In this document: one piece after another, positions 23,346 through 34,959 of the stretch
Layout: the number at the start of each line of letters is the position of its first letter
Position numbering within the stretch: position 1 is the stretch's first letter
Assembly: GCA_023614405.1 (NCBI GenBank)
Contig: CM042690.1
Location: forward strand, 668,182,802 to 668,246,801
DNA length: 64,000 nt
Source of the DNA: Avena insularis
Taxonomy: Eukaryota > Streptophyta > Magnoliopsida > Poales > Poaceae
Reading direction: 5' to 3'
Made by a program: the position numbers and the translations under genes
Notes under the pieces: model-generated
The model's input: only the letters and a program-made list of their open reading frames with translations
Databases searched by the model: none
What the model was told of the DNA's origin: nothing

Positions 23346-23785
23346 GTCAGATATGAACCAATTCATTTCTGCTCAACAATCAACTGGAAAAACACCCCAA
23401 AACTAATTTCAGCAAAAAATTGAACAAATAAGGTCAAGCCTTATAATTTTCTCGTCAGGCTTCCAATAATGGAGCTTTGTTACTGTTTCTGCAATTCATT
23501 ATGAAAGTTTATGTATGATATTAAGAAAGAAGCAAAACACTCTGAGCAGAAAAAAGAAGGGAACACACTGAAATGTAAATATCCATTCGAAAGGCTAAAT
23601 AACAGCAGATAGCTACCTCAAAACTTTGGGATCACGTTGTGGCTACAACAAACCAACATGATGAATTCTCAGCAAAGGCAGAGTGCTATTCAATGTCAGG
23701 GGCTAACTTTCATGATACTCGACTCCAACAAAATGGGGGAGAAGTACTCGCAGTTTCCGTCTTGGCACAAGGACTTAACATCTGC

Positions 23786-26700
23786 TCACATGGTCGGCAT
23801 GCCAAGCACTTGAAGGACATCTTTGAACTCGAAATCGTGTGTCTCTTTATTGAATCGTTCAACAAGCTTGTACCGCTCATCATTCAAGTAAAATGAGTGA
23901 GCAGTCTCTAAAAGACATTTCGCCTCTAAATCGGTTAGTTTACTGGTGAAGACAACATCCCCTCGGACAAGCACGGTATCCTTGGTTTCTGCAAACTCCG
24001 TGTAATGAGTGACTGTGTAGTACGGGCTTGCTTGAGTTCCTCTAGCTTTGTAGTCTTCAAGTCCTGTGAAGATCATGTGTGGCAGCTGGACTGCGATGTT
24101 GAACGACAAAGTATAAGAAAATAAGCTTAAAGTAAACCAAAGGCAGACCATGCCTACAGATGGATTTGAACAAACAAATGTCCACGCTGACAATGGCATA
24201 CATTTGGATGCGGTGTTTAGTTGTCATATATTTACTGCAGCTCACATACAACGCGTATCAATTAGTGATAAGGCCTGAGGTTGGCACCATGATACAGCAT
24301 GGATACTAGGTTAATTTTTCATGTTCAGATATAGTTTTCATGAACAGTAGTTTATCGAGATTGATTTGGTGTGCCCATGAGTAAATCTACCATGCTTGAT
24401 AGGAAAAATCAGCTTCAGGAAACAAAAAATTCATGACATTTGCTCTGTCCGTCTCTAAATTCTAACTTTGCTAAAGCACTTTAAAATGGTGGCTTTTTGT
24501 CTGAACGGACCACGACCATTATAATAGTATTGTCTGACTTGGGAGAAGAGAAGCCGCGAAAAAAGTCTGTTATATCCGGCGTGTTTGAACTTGTGAACAC
24601 CCTCATGAATGTTTACTGGTCTGGAGATTTAATTGTTTGTGAAACGTGATGCCATCCATTTGACCAAGTATGCATCAGTTAATCTATGTGCAAATGCACA
24701 TCACGTTTGTCAAGTGGCTCAAGTCCCTCGCCCAACTGGCTAATGAGTCCTAACATGGTGCTTGGGGGCTATGAGTTCACCACTGCGTAAAACCTAAGGG
24801 GAAGTTTGCCGAATCGGACTGAGTGCCCAATCAACGAAATCCTGACTTGAGGCATGAAATAGGTATAAAGAACAAACAACACTACAACTCCTGGCCTCGA
24901 GACAAAAATAGAACAGAGGTTAGAAAAATTAGCTTCATTAATACAAAATACTCCCTCCGACCCATATTAGTTGACTTGGATTTATCTAGATTCGGATGTA
25001 TCTAGTACTAAAACATGTCTAGATACATCCGAATCTAGACAAATTCGAGTCAACTAATATGAGTCGGAGGGAGTACTACATTATGTCTTACAATGGTTCT
25101 CTAGTTATTCTCCAATCTAAGCAGGAGTAGGGCTATTACCCGTCTCAACTCTCAAGGGGGCCCGAATCTAGGCAAAATCGTGTCTTGCGATCACTGGTGA
25201 CTTGACATACCTCTATGGCCAAACAGATAGCATACAAATATCGTACACTTGCGTGGCAGCAATATAATTATCACCGATAAAAAGATATATTTGATGGAAA
25301 AGTATGAAAAGGAAAACAGACACAAAGGCTTATGACAATCCAGTATTGCAAAAGAGTTTGAGTACTAACCTTGCATAAACATGGTCGTATATCCACTTCC
25401 TCTCCACAAAGGAATAACAAAATATCGGCTACAAACAAAATGAAATTAGTTCAGCAAAAAAATAACCATGGTGATACAAGATAAACTCAAATAAGAAAAG
25501 TACCATGTAGTCGATCTTTGTTCAAAGAGATGGTAAAGCTTTGCTTTCATAGATGCACCTATATGACCTCTTCCCAGGTGGTACTAATGTTGCAGGAAAA
25601 GAACAATGACACAAACATTATGTCAGGAAGGATACGAGTTAACAATAAAAATGCAGTTAGCAGCATATGCAGATACAAAATCATGATTTAATGTCAACAG
25701 CATACGACAAAAGACTTTTAGTGAATGGATAGCAATCAGCTAAAGTCAAAACTTGTTGTTGCTGATTGTCTGAATTAACAGGACAATACGTCACAGATGG
25801 TGGTAATCGCATCAGCTTAAATACAAAAGTTAATAAAGAAGATATAACTACCTCCCACCTCTAATCCGAAGCATATATATGGCATTTCATATCATCTCAA
25901 ACAGGACGGTCAAAGAATATCCTCCTTATTCTGCTTTTTTGCAACCAACTATTTACCCAAACAAAACCGTAAAGCTACATTTAGGATCGGATGGGATGCA
26001 TACCGTTCTATATACTAGCTAGTAAAGTACACAACTTCAACTCATAAATATCCATCTCGCTTCCCCTTGTATTGTCTTCTCTACCTATCTGCAGACATAA
26101 CACATCGCCATCTAAACCCTTAAGATCTACAGTTAAACTTTTCACCTTGAAAACCTCAACTGAGATACAAGTGTACACCCAATGTGGTAATATGGGCTAA
26201 TATGTGAAGCATTGGGCAGTAATTGTGGTCCGAGCACTTTGAGTGTGCAAGGCATTGAGAGTATATCCATGGCTCCATATTTACAAACAGCTCTGTTAAT
26301 TTAGTTGCCTTGCATTGGTGGGGCATTTAGGAGCCCATATTTGGCATCTGCTGCACTTATGGTGGCAGTGGAGGACATGTGTGCCATGCTGCTAATCTCT
26401 TGTAACTAAAATCTGCTTCTCCTCTAGATAAACATATGTGCAAAAGCGTTTTGTCCTTCTGTAAATAAAATATCCTGCTCTATGCATGACATCCCTCTTC
26501 AGGTTGATCCTGGCTCTTAGGAAAGATGAAGCAAAGTGCAATCTCATTTATGTACTCCCTCCGATCCAAATTAATTGTCGCAGATTTAGGAAAAATGTTG
26601 CCTAAAGCCGGTCTAGGTTCAATGAAACTGTGACAACTAATTTGGATCAGAGGTGGTACTCCTACTGAACTTTAGTTCTTAAATTCGGCAGTTCTTCTAG

Positions 26701-27861
26701 TATCATGGTACCACAGTGACTGTATGGGTAACAACGTTGGCCAGCTCACTTCTACACCCTTGGACCATTGCAACTGAATTAGCAAATATCCTAGAGAGCT
26801 CAACACATTTGAATGGATTACCGGTTTAAGAGAGAAACCTTGTCTTTTTTTCGGATCAGGTACCTTAACAATGGTTTGCCGCTTGAAATATTACCCAAGA
26901 CAAAACAGTAAAATTGGCATGCTTATCGACGACAGCCATCAGACAGAATTTCCTCATTGGTAGTGAGGGAAGCTATTACTCGCAATAATAATAATAGTGA
27001 AAAATTTGTGACTACGTCAAAGGCTCGTTTCACTCGAATTTAAAGGCTGTAACTCCTACTTATTTTTATTAATTAAAGCTTGCCCATGGCTGCTTTCTTC
27101 CCATTCTTTCTTCTTTCCACTAATCTAATGGTTTCATTCTCCCATCGAGAGGTTATAATACTAGCAAGAGTTCTATTCTTCACCTCTTGATCCTACTTTG
27201 GGTTATGTTTGACTAAGAGCAGTAGCATATTCATAGGAGAGCTTTGTACTTGAAATTAGTAGTCCCGGTAGTTGGAAAAAAGCTCTGAATACAGATTCAA
27301 AGCATCAAGATAGGTAGTCCGATCATTAGTTGGCCAGTCATAGCAATTTGAGTAGAAAGCTTGCTTGGGGATCAGATCATTCAACTAAAGCTGTCAGGCC
27401 GGGTAATGAGGAACATTGGGGGTTCCTTATGTTGTGACTGAGCAGATATGTCTATTGTGCCCGGCAAAAACAGATTTGCAAGGAGTTTGCCAAAGGCTTT
27501 CGCATTAGGAAAAACAAAGAAACATAATGTACGTCTGAAGAGAAGGAAATGGGGAGGGGGAGAGGGAGAGGGCACTGACGTCATCCCATGCGGCGACGAG
27601 GTGTTCAGGGGTGAGGCCCTTGGCGCGCTCGACGTCGAGGATGGATCCCAGCGCCTTAGGCTCTAAGGGGGTGAAGCCACTCGCGAACCGGGAGTACCCT
27701 CTACGCGGCAGCCAACGGGCAAGGCCGGCCTGCGCGGCGCCTGCCGACGCCGGCAACTGCGGCGCGGGAGGGGCAGACCAGCCGCCACGAGAGGGCGCGG
27801 GGCTCCGGAGTGATCCGGCGGCCGCGGAGCGCAGGAGTCGCAGGGGTAGGCGCCGCCACAT
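23786..27861 (-). CDS. ATP11: ATP11-family mitochondrial F1-ATPase assembly factor (ATPAF1), 4 coding exons
   Basis: The product is a mitochondrial matrix chaperone that binds free F1 beta subunits before assembly of the alpha3-beta3 hexamer. Exons on the minus strand, all with GT-AG borders: 27861-27580 (94 codons), 25583-25504, 25428-25370, 24090-23786. Joined CDS is 726 nt, 241 aa, with no internal stop. The first ~55 residues (MWRRLPLRLLRSAAAGS...) are Arg/Ala/Pro rich with no acidic residue, as in a mitochondrial presequence. The ATP11 domain follows: LGSILDVERAKGLTPEHLV, then YHLGRGHIGASMKAKLYHL, FVIPLWRGSGYTTMFMQ, and PHMIFTGLEDYKARG to the C-terminus. Introns 1 and 3 each hold a Stowaway MITE. 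Upstream lies a copied B3-gene leader. It looks functional; expression was not tested. Confidence 0.93.
24951..25073. mobile_element. Stowaway MITE in ATP11 intron 3
   Basis: 123 bp with ends CTCCCTCCGACCC...TCGGAGGGAG, flanked by TA on both sides (24949-24950, 25074-25075). The two halves are nearly perfect inverted repeats over most of the length, so the ATP11 pre-mRNA would carry a long hairpin in this intron. Confidence 0.92.
26555..26656. mobile_element. Stowaway MITE in ATP11 intron 1
   Basis: 102 bp starting CTCCCTCCGATCC and ending with a mutated complement (GGATCAGAGGTGG), with TA on both sides (26553-26554, 26657-26658). More diverged than the copy at 24951, so probably older. Confidence 0.85.
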
Positions 27862-27967
27862 CGCCGGAGAACAGGGGAGGCTGGTGGTGGTGGAGTATGG
27901 GGAGAATTACTCGGTTACTTGGTTCGAATTTTCGGAGAGAAAAAAGAAGAAGGAAGGCACTTCTCCA

Positions 27968-28099
27968 TGTTACTGTTTGATTCTAGATTTGATTTGACCA
28001 ACCCATGGGTTTATAGATCCGACTGCATTTTGCTAGAGCGTTTTCTCGGGTTGATGGCAGATGCACTAGTCTGGCAGGATGTAGAAGGCTGAGATTTGG
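27968..28099 (-). repeat. Copy of B3 leader-intron sequence upstream of ATP11 (part 1)
   Basis: Shares with 18299-18420 the blocks TTACTGTT(C/T)GATTC, CTGCATTTTGCTAGAGCG, TTTTCTCGGGTT and GGCAGGATGT, in the same order and orientation. In the B3 gene these lie inside the predicted UTR intron. The homology resumes at 29330 beyond the inserted MULE. Confidence 0.8.
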
Positions 28100-28300
28100 G
28101 AGGAAATTGCACATAACATGAGTTATCGGGGCTTTTGTTGCAACAAACCATAATCCTAGTTTTTTCTTGCACAGAACATCAATAATTGAGATAATTCATT
28201 GCACAAAACACAAATCTTGTAATTAGTTGCTTTGACAGATACTTAACTCCTTGGGCCCATGGCAGGATGCATCCACCGTGCAAGCTCTTTTTTTTCATTA

Positions 28301-28448
28301 CTCCCTCCGACCCAAATTAATTGACTTAGATTTGCCTATATTTGGATGTATCTAGCACTAAAACATGCATCCGAATCTAGACAAATCAAAGTCAATTAAT
28401 TTGCCGAATCTAGACAAATCAAAGTCAATTAATTTGGATCGAAAGGAA
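28301..28448. mobile_element. Stowaway MITE nested in the MULE, with internal duplication
   Basis: Starts CTCCCTCCGACCC after TA (28299-28300) and ends at 28448 before TA (28449-28450). A segment of about 33 bp (CCGAATCTAGACAAATCAAA and onward) is present twice in tandem, so one arm of the hairpin is doubled. Confidence 0.85.
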
Positions 28449-28917
28449 TACTAAAAGCTAGACATCAGGTATATTCCATTAATACGCTGTCATCGGCTAC
28501 AAATAATCCTCCAACCTAAACAAAAACAAGCAACAGGACACAAGTCACTAGTTTGGACTAAGCTGTAGCATTGCACTCATACAAGAAATAAAATGCATTG
28601 CAATTTGCAGCAGAAGAGCACACGTGAGCCTTAAGCACTGCTCTAATCCATTACAGATCACTGATTTTTATTAGAAAAACAAAGACAAAAGGTGTGGAAG
28701 ACAAAAACAAAAGAATGAAAGAACAGGTTCATCTACTATTATTTTAGATCTTAAGCGTGAGCAAAAGACTGAGCGCTGAGACCATCTGCCGCCGCAAACA
28801 TTGTTTGCCGTTCGATCTAGATGAACCGTTCGTGCTCACACGTCCCCGCCCCCATCTCTATCCTCTCATTTGATTCCCCATCTCTTCGTCACCTGCGTGC
28901 TAGGGTTTCAGGTCGCT

Positions 28918-29036
28918 GCCCCGCCCCGTCTAGGTCCCGGCCGTCGCCCCGTCCAGCTCTTGGCTGCCTTCCCGCCCAGCCCAGCTCCCGGCCGCCGCCC
29001 CGCCCAGCTCCTGGTCGTCGCACCACCCCGCCCAGT
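28918..29036 (+). repeat. GC-rich degenerate tandem repeat inside the MULE
   Basis: Roughly four degenerate units of about 25 bp with the core CCCCGCCCAGCTCCCGGCCG. A 76-codon frame crosses it (28821-29051), but its proline/arginine-rich product is a by-product of the repeat. Upstream is CTAGGGTTTCAGG, resembling the leader-exon start of many plant genes, so this may be captured exon sequence. Confidence 0.55.
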
Positions 29037-29329
29037 ACTATATTCAGATAGAACGACAGAATCAGTACTGACAGTACTCAACATTCGTCTCTGTCTATAG
29101 CCATAGCTTGATTTCATTCAAGAATAAAAAAAGCAGAGCACAAACGGTACCTGAATCTTACATACTACTTGGATCCAAGTAATTAAGAATCTGCTAAAGC
29201 GGCTAATCACACAATTTGTGTTTTGTGCAATGGATTATCCCAATTGTTGGTGTTCTATGCAAAAACAAACTAAGGTTGTGGTTTGCTGCAACAAATGCCC
29301 CAACAATCGGTGTTATGTGCAATTTTCTC

Positions 29330-29930
29330 GAGATTTGGAAAAAAAACAGACGCGGTGGTTTTTTTTAACAGGGATGGTTAAGTTGTGAGCCCAAACATTT
29401 CACATCTCTTATTAGACCCTAAGACCCTGCTTGTTTCACTGTAATTTAGCTTGAAACGGTTGTGTTAGTCCCCTCCAAATTATTTCCGGGCCCGACACCA
29501 GTATTGCCACTTGGTTGGCCGTATTTTTGTCTCCTCCGAATCATTTGCAGCCTGTTTACAGGCGTAAATTTAACAGATGTGCAGAGGTCTGTTTCATTTT
29601 CGGCCCATTTACTCCGGATGAGATGTGTACGTCCAAATCCCCTTGTGAATAAACCGGAGCAGGAAAACTAACTATACTCCCAAGCGGGACCTAAAGCCTA
29701 AACTTTGCCATCAAGTTTTTTGGAACTGATCTTTGCCATGAATTATATACAGTAGTACCTTAATCCAAGCTCCAGCAACAATATAAAAAACCGACTCCAA
29801 ATTCGCAACGAGAAAGACGAACAGATGGCACGCCCATGATACTCGTCGTCGCCCCGCCCTGTTTTGTGCTCAACTTACCTTGGCTGACGGAAGAAGCAGA
29901 CCTCCGGCGTGGCAGAGGACGAAGTGAGCG
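29330..29930 (-). repeat. Copy of B3 leader region upstream of ATP11 (part 2) with conserved splice donor
   Basis: Matches 18409-18848 with shared blocks CATTTCACATCTCTTA, TAAACTTTGCCAT, GACGAACAGATGGCAC-like sequence and CAACTTACCTTGGCTGACGG. The last holds the same splice donor (CAAG|GTAAGTTG on the minus strand) at 29879. It is interrupted by the MITE at 29423-29691. It may serve as a non-coding first exon for ATP11, or may be a relic of a second B3 gene copy. Confidence 0.8.
29423..29691. mobile_element. Tourist/Harbinger-like MITE in the copied leader
   Basis: 269 bp with ends GACCCTGCTTGTTTC and (reverse complement of right) GGTCCCGCTTGGGAG, flanked by TAA (29420-29422 and 29692-29694). 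The paralogous site at about 18605-18615 lacks it, confirming insertion after duplication. Confidence 0.75.
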
Positions 29931-30655
29931 GAGCCGGCAGGTGTTTTCTCCTCGCTCTCTATGCGGATAGTCACCGGCGGTAGACAGGTTTGACACGGGC
30001 ATCAGTTTCCAGCAACTCTCCTAAAATTTTCCCCATACGTCTCTCCTCGTAGGGGCTTCTTGTAAAAAGATATCTCCCCTGTATTTTATCTATCTCGAGA
30101 AGCTCCTCTATACATTCTTCCCCATATTACATTCACCTATATTTTAATAATATTTCATAACTAATCTCTTAAGAGTCATTTGCTAGCAAATAGTTCATAC
30201 AATACAAGAACTAGTTCATACAACACTAGAAATAGTTATACAACACACGGTCTCATGTCCACCACGACAAACAAGTTGCTAGCTTCAAGCAGACCTAGTT
30301 CAGCGGCAATTATATATTCGAAGAAATAGAACCTAGCTTGTTCAATTATGTATGGCTGCGTAGTACTGTATGCCATCTACGTAGTAATTTAGCTTGTATC
30401 GTTTTGGCCTCCTTCCTGCCAATCGGTCTTGTCTCGGAAGTCATTATGTATGTCTGCGTAACAATCTCAAAATATCTTCATGTTTTAGGTAAGTCATTAT
30501 TTTTGAAAAATAGAAGCCTGCAGCAAAAGAATTGGATGAAACGGAGTCCCGAAGGGGGAAAGAGTCTAGTTGCCCCCCCCACTAGGCGCGCCACCCTGAC
30601 TCTTTTGCCCCTCCGAAGTCCGTTTCGCCTCAAGAGCTTCGTCTTACCCTAAAAA
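29931..30655. other. Unassigned sequence
   Basis: AT-rich DNA upstream of the copied leader, with repeated AGTTCATACAA(T/C)AC units near 30190-30240. No element ends, gene or RNA recognised. Confidence 0.35.
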
Positions 30656-30760
30656 ATGTTAATATATACCCCTATGTGCCGATCTGATCTCACATCGAGT
30701 CTTTTCGAGCGAACATTGTTTTATGTCCCTGTTTTCAAGATATCATCTCTACAACTAGTC

Positions 30761-31266
30761 ATGTCTTCGCGGTGGAGCACTCCAACGGGAGATTCCCGTG
30801 TGCACCCACCAGGATTTCGTGGTGGAGCTCCCCACCAAGGAGTTGGCTGCAAATGGAAGAAGAAGACCCTAGGGACAATGGCCTTTGGAGGACTCAACTT
30901 GAATATGAAGCAAGGAGGATGAGGGAGGTTGAAGAACCTCAATTCAGGGGATTGGCTGACCCGGATCTTCAAGCACGGATTGACCTCCTTCACCGACAAA
31001 TTACTAACAAAGAGAAGCACTCATCTGACTCTCGTCGTCATATTAAATTGTTGCAGGACTACGAAGAGACAATGAACACAAAGTATATTAGGAGCATGCA
31101 AACAAACTGCACAGTTTGCATAGAGACTATTGAAAGGTTGGAGAAAGAGCTTAAGAGTTACAAGGCCAAGTGGGAGGAGCAAGTTGAAGTCAACAAGAAG
31201 TTGCATGCAGCCTTGGTGAATATCAGAAACACTACTGATGATGAGTTCATGAAAGCCATTGCTTAA
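30761..31266 (+). pseudogene. Gag-like/coiled-coil ORF of a non-autonomous Gypsy element, one frameshift
   Basis: Starts MSSRWSTPTGDSRVHPPGF, shifts frame near 30850-30856, and continues MEEEDPRDNGLW, LEYEARRMREVEEPQFRGL to a stop at 31266. The C-terminal half is Glu/Lys/Arg-rich with heptad leucines (ETIERLEKELKSYKAKWEEQ), suggesting a coiled coil. It is followed after about 1.1 kb by a polypurine tract and LTR. No retroviral-type domain is recognised, so the function is unknown. Confidence 0.5.
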
Positions 31267-32390
31267 AGATATGCATCAACACTCAAGCTTGGGGAGCTTT
31301 ATCAAGGCTTTAATGCTTTTTCGTTTATCATATTGCTTTTAGTCATGATCTTTAGGTTGGTTTTGCTTTTATCTATTAGGTACCGATTTTCTCATGGCTT
31401 GAAAAGCTATTAGAGCATTATCATGTATCCTTGGTCGAGTGGGTTTTGAATAAAATATGAAGTATGGTGTCATCCATGATTCTCTTGTTTGGAGAATTAT
31501 GGGTAACACTCATGCAGATATACGCCTCATATCTACAAGTTTCAGTTACATCTTGTCTTGAATTATATTAACTTAAGTGTGTTGGACAAGTATAGAACTT
31601 CTCAAATAAACAAAAACTTGCAAAAAAGGAAAGATCCATGCAAGTGATGTTTACAAATATATATAAAAAGGAATACCTTGAATTTGGAGTAAAGATATGG
31701 TTTTGTAGAATAAATAGTTAGCTAGAGATGATGCAAAGGGGACACGAGATACTATTATTCTATTTAGTAATCAACAAGTAAACTGAGGGTCATGGATATT
31801 TCAATACATATGCTCTATGGAAAAGTGCATGAAAGGCAAGCACCCAGGGATTCAGTTAGACATGGAAACTGAAAGGCAAAGGTTGGATAGAGCATATGAC
31901 ATCATTGAAATATCCATGAATAAGGTTTATACTGGTTACTAAGAGGCAAGACCGTTAACTGATGTCATTTAAAAAGTGGTGAAGGTGTTTGATGAAGTCA
32001 AACTTCATGTCTTCTTATTGTTTAATAACTCTCTTCTTTTAACTAGTTGTTTTCTGAGAATTTATCTTCATTGCAAAGGCAAGAGCGAAATCAAATATAG
32101 CAAGGTAAAAAACCATTCAAGCTAATATTAGCAAAGAGAAAAGAAAAATGTGAGACTTGTTGAATTGTCCAACATACAATGGTTAGTTTTGTTCAAAAGC
32201 AAGGGGTAGTTGCTAGAACTCATATCTATATAGCCCACATTTGTATGATTGTTAGTCTATAGATCTTTTAATACAAGTGAATATGCATAAGTTGATGAAG
32301 ACATGATCGTATTTTATTATCAACCATAAGATCATTGCTACATGATATGATCTATTCGCTTATTTGCTCGAGGATGAGCAAAATTTTAAG
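31267..32390 (+). other. Non-coding internal region of the Gypsy element
   Basis: No ORF of note between the ORF and the 3' LTR. It begins with an AAGCTTGGGGAG motif (31287), as the related elements do after their second ORF. Like them it lacks pol, as in LARD-type elements. Confidence 0.5.
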
Positions 32391-32401
32391 CTTTGGGGAG
32401 T
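32391..32401 (+). other. Polypurine tract
   Basis: GCTTTGGGGAGT-type tract directly before the LTR start TGATACATG; second-strand priming site. Confidence 0.65.
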
Positions 32402-33923
32402 TGATACATGCATTTTAGATCATCAATATAGTGACTTGTATGATCTGTTTTGAATGATATTTGTTGTGTTCAATCATTATTTATGCCTTTTTAGTTGATT
32501 TATGGGACTTTCCTACAAAGTCCCTTTCATTGGTATTTAATTTCTAGGAGGCAGAAAACCCTTTTTCGTATTTTGCTGTTTCAGGGACCTTCTGGACGCC
32601 TAAAAATCAAAGGAAAAATACATGATCAGTTTTTCACCTAGAGAAGGATCGTGAGCGAAATAATCAAGTGAGAGAAGTTGATGGGCTCAAAAGATACCAG
32701 GTGGCGCGCCCTCCCTTGCTGGGAGCACCACCTGGGCTCATTTGGCCAACGAGCGTTGCCTCGGCTCCTCCTTTTTACATATGCCTCCGTCCCACCAGAA
32801 AACATACGCCATATTTTTCCCACGATTTAGAGAGGCGGCGGCGGAGGCAAAAGTCCTCTCCTACTCTAGGAGAGGGCAGATCTAGCAGCACCGGAGCCTC
32901 CAGTGAGAGGGAAATTAACGCCATCGTCATCACCACTCCTCCTTGGCGTAGGGGGAGGCCTCTCCATCAACATCTCCATCAACATCATCATCATCACCAT
33001 CTCTATCTCTAAGATCCACCTCACCCCCTCATAGTTTGTGATTAATTGAACCCCGAATATTGTTTAAGTGCTCTTTGCATGCCTGTGATTGGCAACTTGT
33101 CTTTATTTAGTGGGGATATTATATTTTCAGATTGTGTTCTAATCCATATGCCACTGCTCCATATCATGTTTTTCACTTTTGAGTACATCCCATGTTTCTG
33201 AGGGCATAAGATGAATTGACTATGATTTCCATATAATATGCAATGAGTATTTGGTCAAGTTTTTATCTTTTATGTGGTTCTATGATGGTTTTATGTGAAC
33301 GTCGACCGCATATTACTTCACCTATAGGGGATCATAGGGCTACACTTTAATGCAATGATGAGGGTTGGAAGAGACAGAATGACAGAAACCGTTTTCCAAT
33401 ACTTTGAGTTGCATTAGAGGGATTTTTGTTGGGGACCAATGAAATAACTACTATGGTAGGACATTTATGGCTTAATGATTCCTATACTTGCTCATGAAAA
33501 TGGCTCTAGGACCCATCATAAGGGGTGTATTTTCTCTTATCTATGGCTTAACCTAATTTAGGCTCCACCCTAAAGGAATGAAACTTAACAAGATATTCAC
33601 CATGTTGTGTACAAATCTAAATGCTAAGTAAATCCATGCTGCCATCGGAAATGCTTGTCACATATAAGTTCACACACACTTGAACTTGTCCTCTTGCTAC
33701 ATAGAGGGTTGGGATTTCTCTCATTGAGAGCATCTACTTGTTGCTATTTACTTTCAGTACTTTATTTTACAACAAACAACAAACCCGAAACACCAAAACC
33801 ACTGCACCCTTTTATTGTTTTACTTGTCAAACTTACTAACCAATACCTTCAGCTTCTCATATGTTTGACAACCTTTCTTATTGAAAAGTACTACAATTAA
33901 TCTCATTCACTTGGGAGCCATCA
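32402..33923 (+). mobile_element. 3' LTR of non-autonomous Gypsy element (5'-truncated copy)
   Basis: A 1522-bp LTR from TGATACATGCATTTTAG to CACTTGGGAGCCATCA. The order of landmarks (GC-rich leader at 32830-32950, CATCATCATCACCATC run, GACAGAAACC, final TATTGAAAAGTACTACAATT) parallels the LTRs at 48318-49834. attgg follows (33924-33928). No 5' LTR is present within 2 kb on the left, so the element is truncated. Confidence 0.75.
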
Positions 33924-34959
33924 ATTGGTACCATGTAACTGTTATAAAAGCTTATGTTTTGGGTTGTTAAGTCTTAAAATAAATGATGTAATGCCTTTGG
34001 TTCAAAAGGCAAAAATAATAAGTTTTGAAGAAAACACTTATTACACTAAGTTAAGCCCTTCACATTACTTTCTTAATGGAGTTGATAGATACCTGCATCG
34101 CCCTATCGATCTTGAGTTAGTAGACTTTTAGCTTAATGAGTAAAAGACCAAAGTTACTATAAAATACAATTGGAATGAAGACATATTATTTTGATAACAC
34201 AATTGGGTCCTAGGGTTCTTCTAAGCATGATTAAAGATGTGAGATCATTCACCCACAATGTAAGTGAATAATGTGATCTAGCTTTTAATTTAAAGCCTTA
34301 CACTTAAGTGAAGGTTTGGAAATAACATTATTCGATCAAGCATAATTACCTAGATGAAAATGAGAATGTAACAATTTCTTAAAAAGAGTAATTGTATAAA
34401 ATTTACTATTGATCCTAGTTCGTTGTAAGGAAATATTCAATTCTAATGCCTAAAATGACATTGTAATCAAGGGTTAATTACTTATTTTTCTTTGTATATT
34501 TTACTCAAGTCATAAAGGTAAAAGTACTTTGAAACTACTTAGAACACTTTCATTAAAAATAATATCATTTATACATAGCAATAAATCTAAGATGGTTGAA
34601 GTAGATCTCAAAGAATTTATTTTAATTTATAGGTGATAAAATAAAATACATTCTTTTTATTTAAGTGCAATAAAGAATTTTACATTTCTTTTAGAACCCT
34701 TTACTTTAGAAATCCTAAAATTATTTAGAACTTCAATTTCAGTATTTTCCTGGATAGTAAAATACTTTTCATATCCAAAATTGATTCTTATTTATTTTTA
34801 GGATTTTTCCTAGTTTAATATATTACTATAAAGGTTTTAATGGTTTGAATCTTTTATCCTCATTTATTTAATTAAAATAGTCAACTTAATATTTTTATGA
34901 GTAGATTATATTTTTGTGTTCATTTTGGTATATCATATATATATTTTTAGAATTTTTTC
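33924..34959. other. AT-rich unassigned sequence
   Basis: Strongly AT-rich with short ORFs only (the longest is 68 codons) and no domain or element ends recognised. Confidence 0.4.

Larger units (their letters stand above)
28100..29329. mobile_element. Non-autonomous Mutator-like element, Pack-MULE-like
   Basis: 1230 bp, flanked by a 9-bp perfect duplication gagatttgg (28091-28099 and 29330-29338), the hallmark of Mutator elements. Inverted termini start GAG(G/A)AAATTGCACATAACA and stay similar for over 100 bp. The paralogous sequence near 18411 reads gagatctgg with no insertion, giving an empty-site control. There is no transposase. The interior has a Stowaway MITE and a GC-rich stretch (28800-29040) that looks like a captured gene 5' end. 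Confidence 0.88.
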
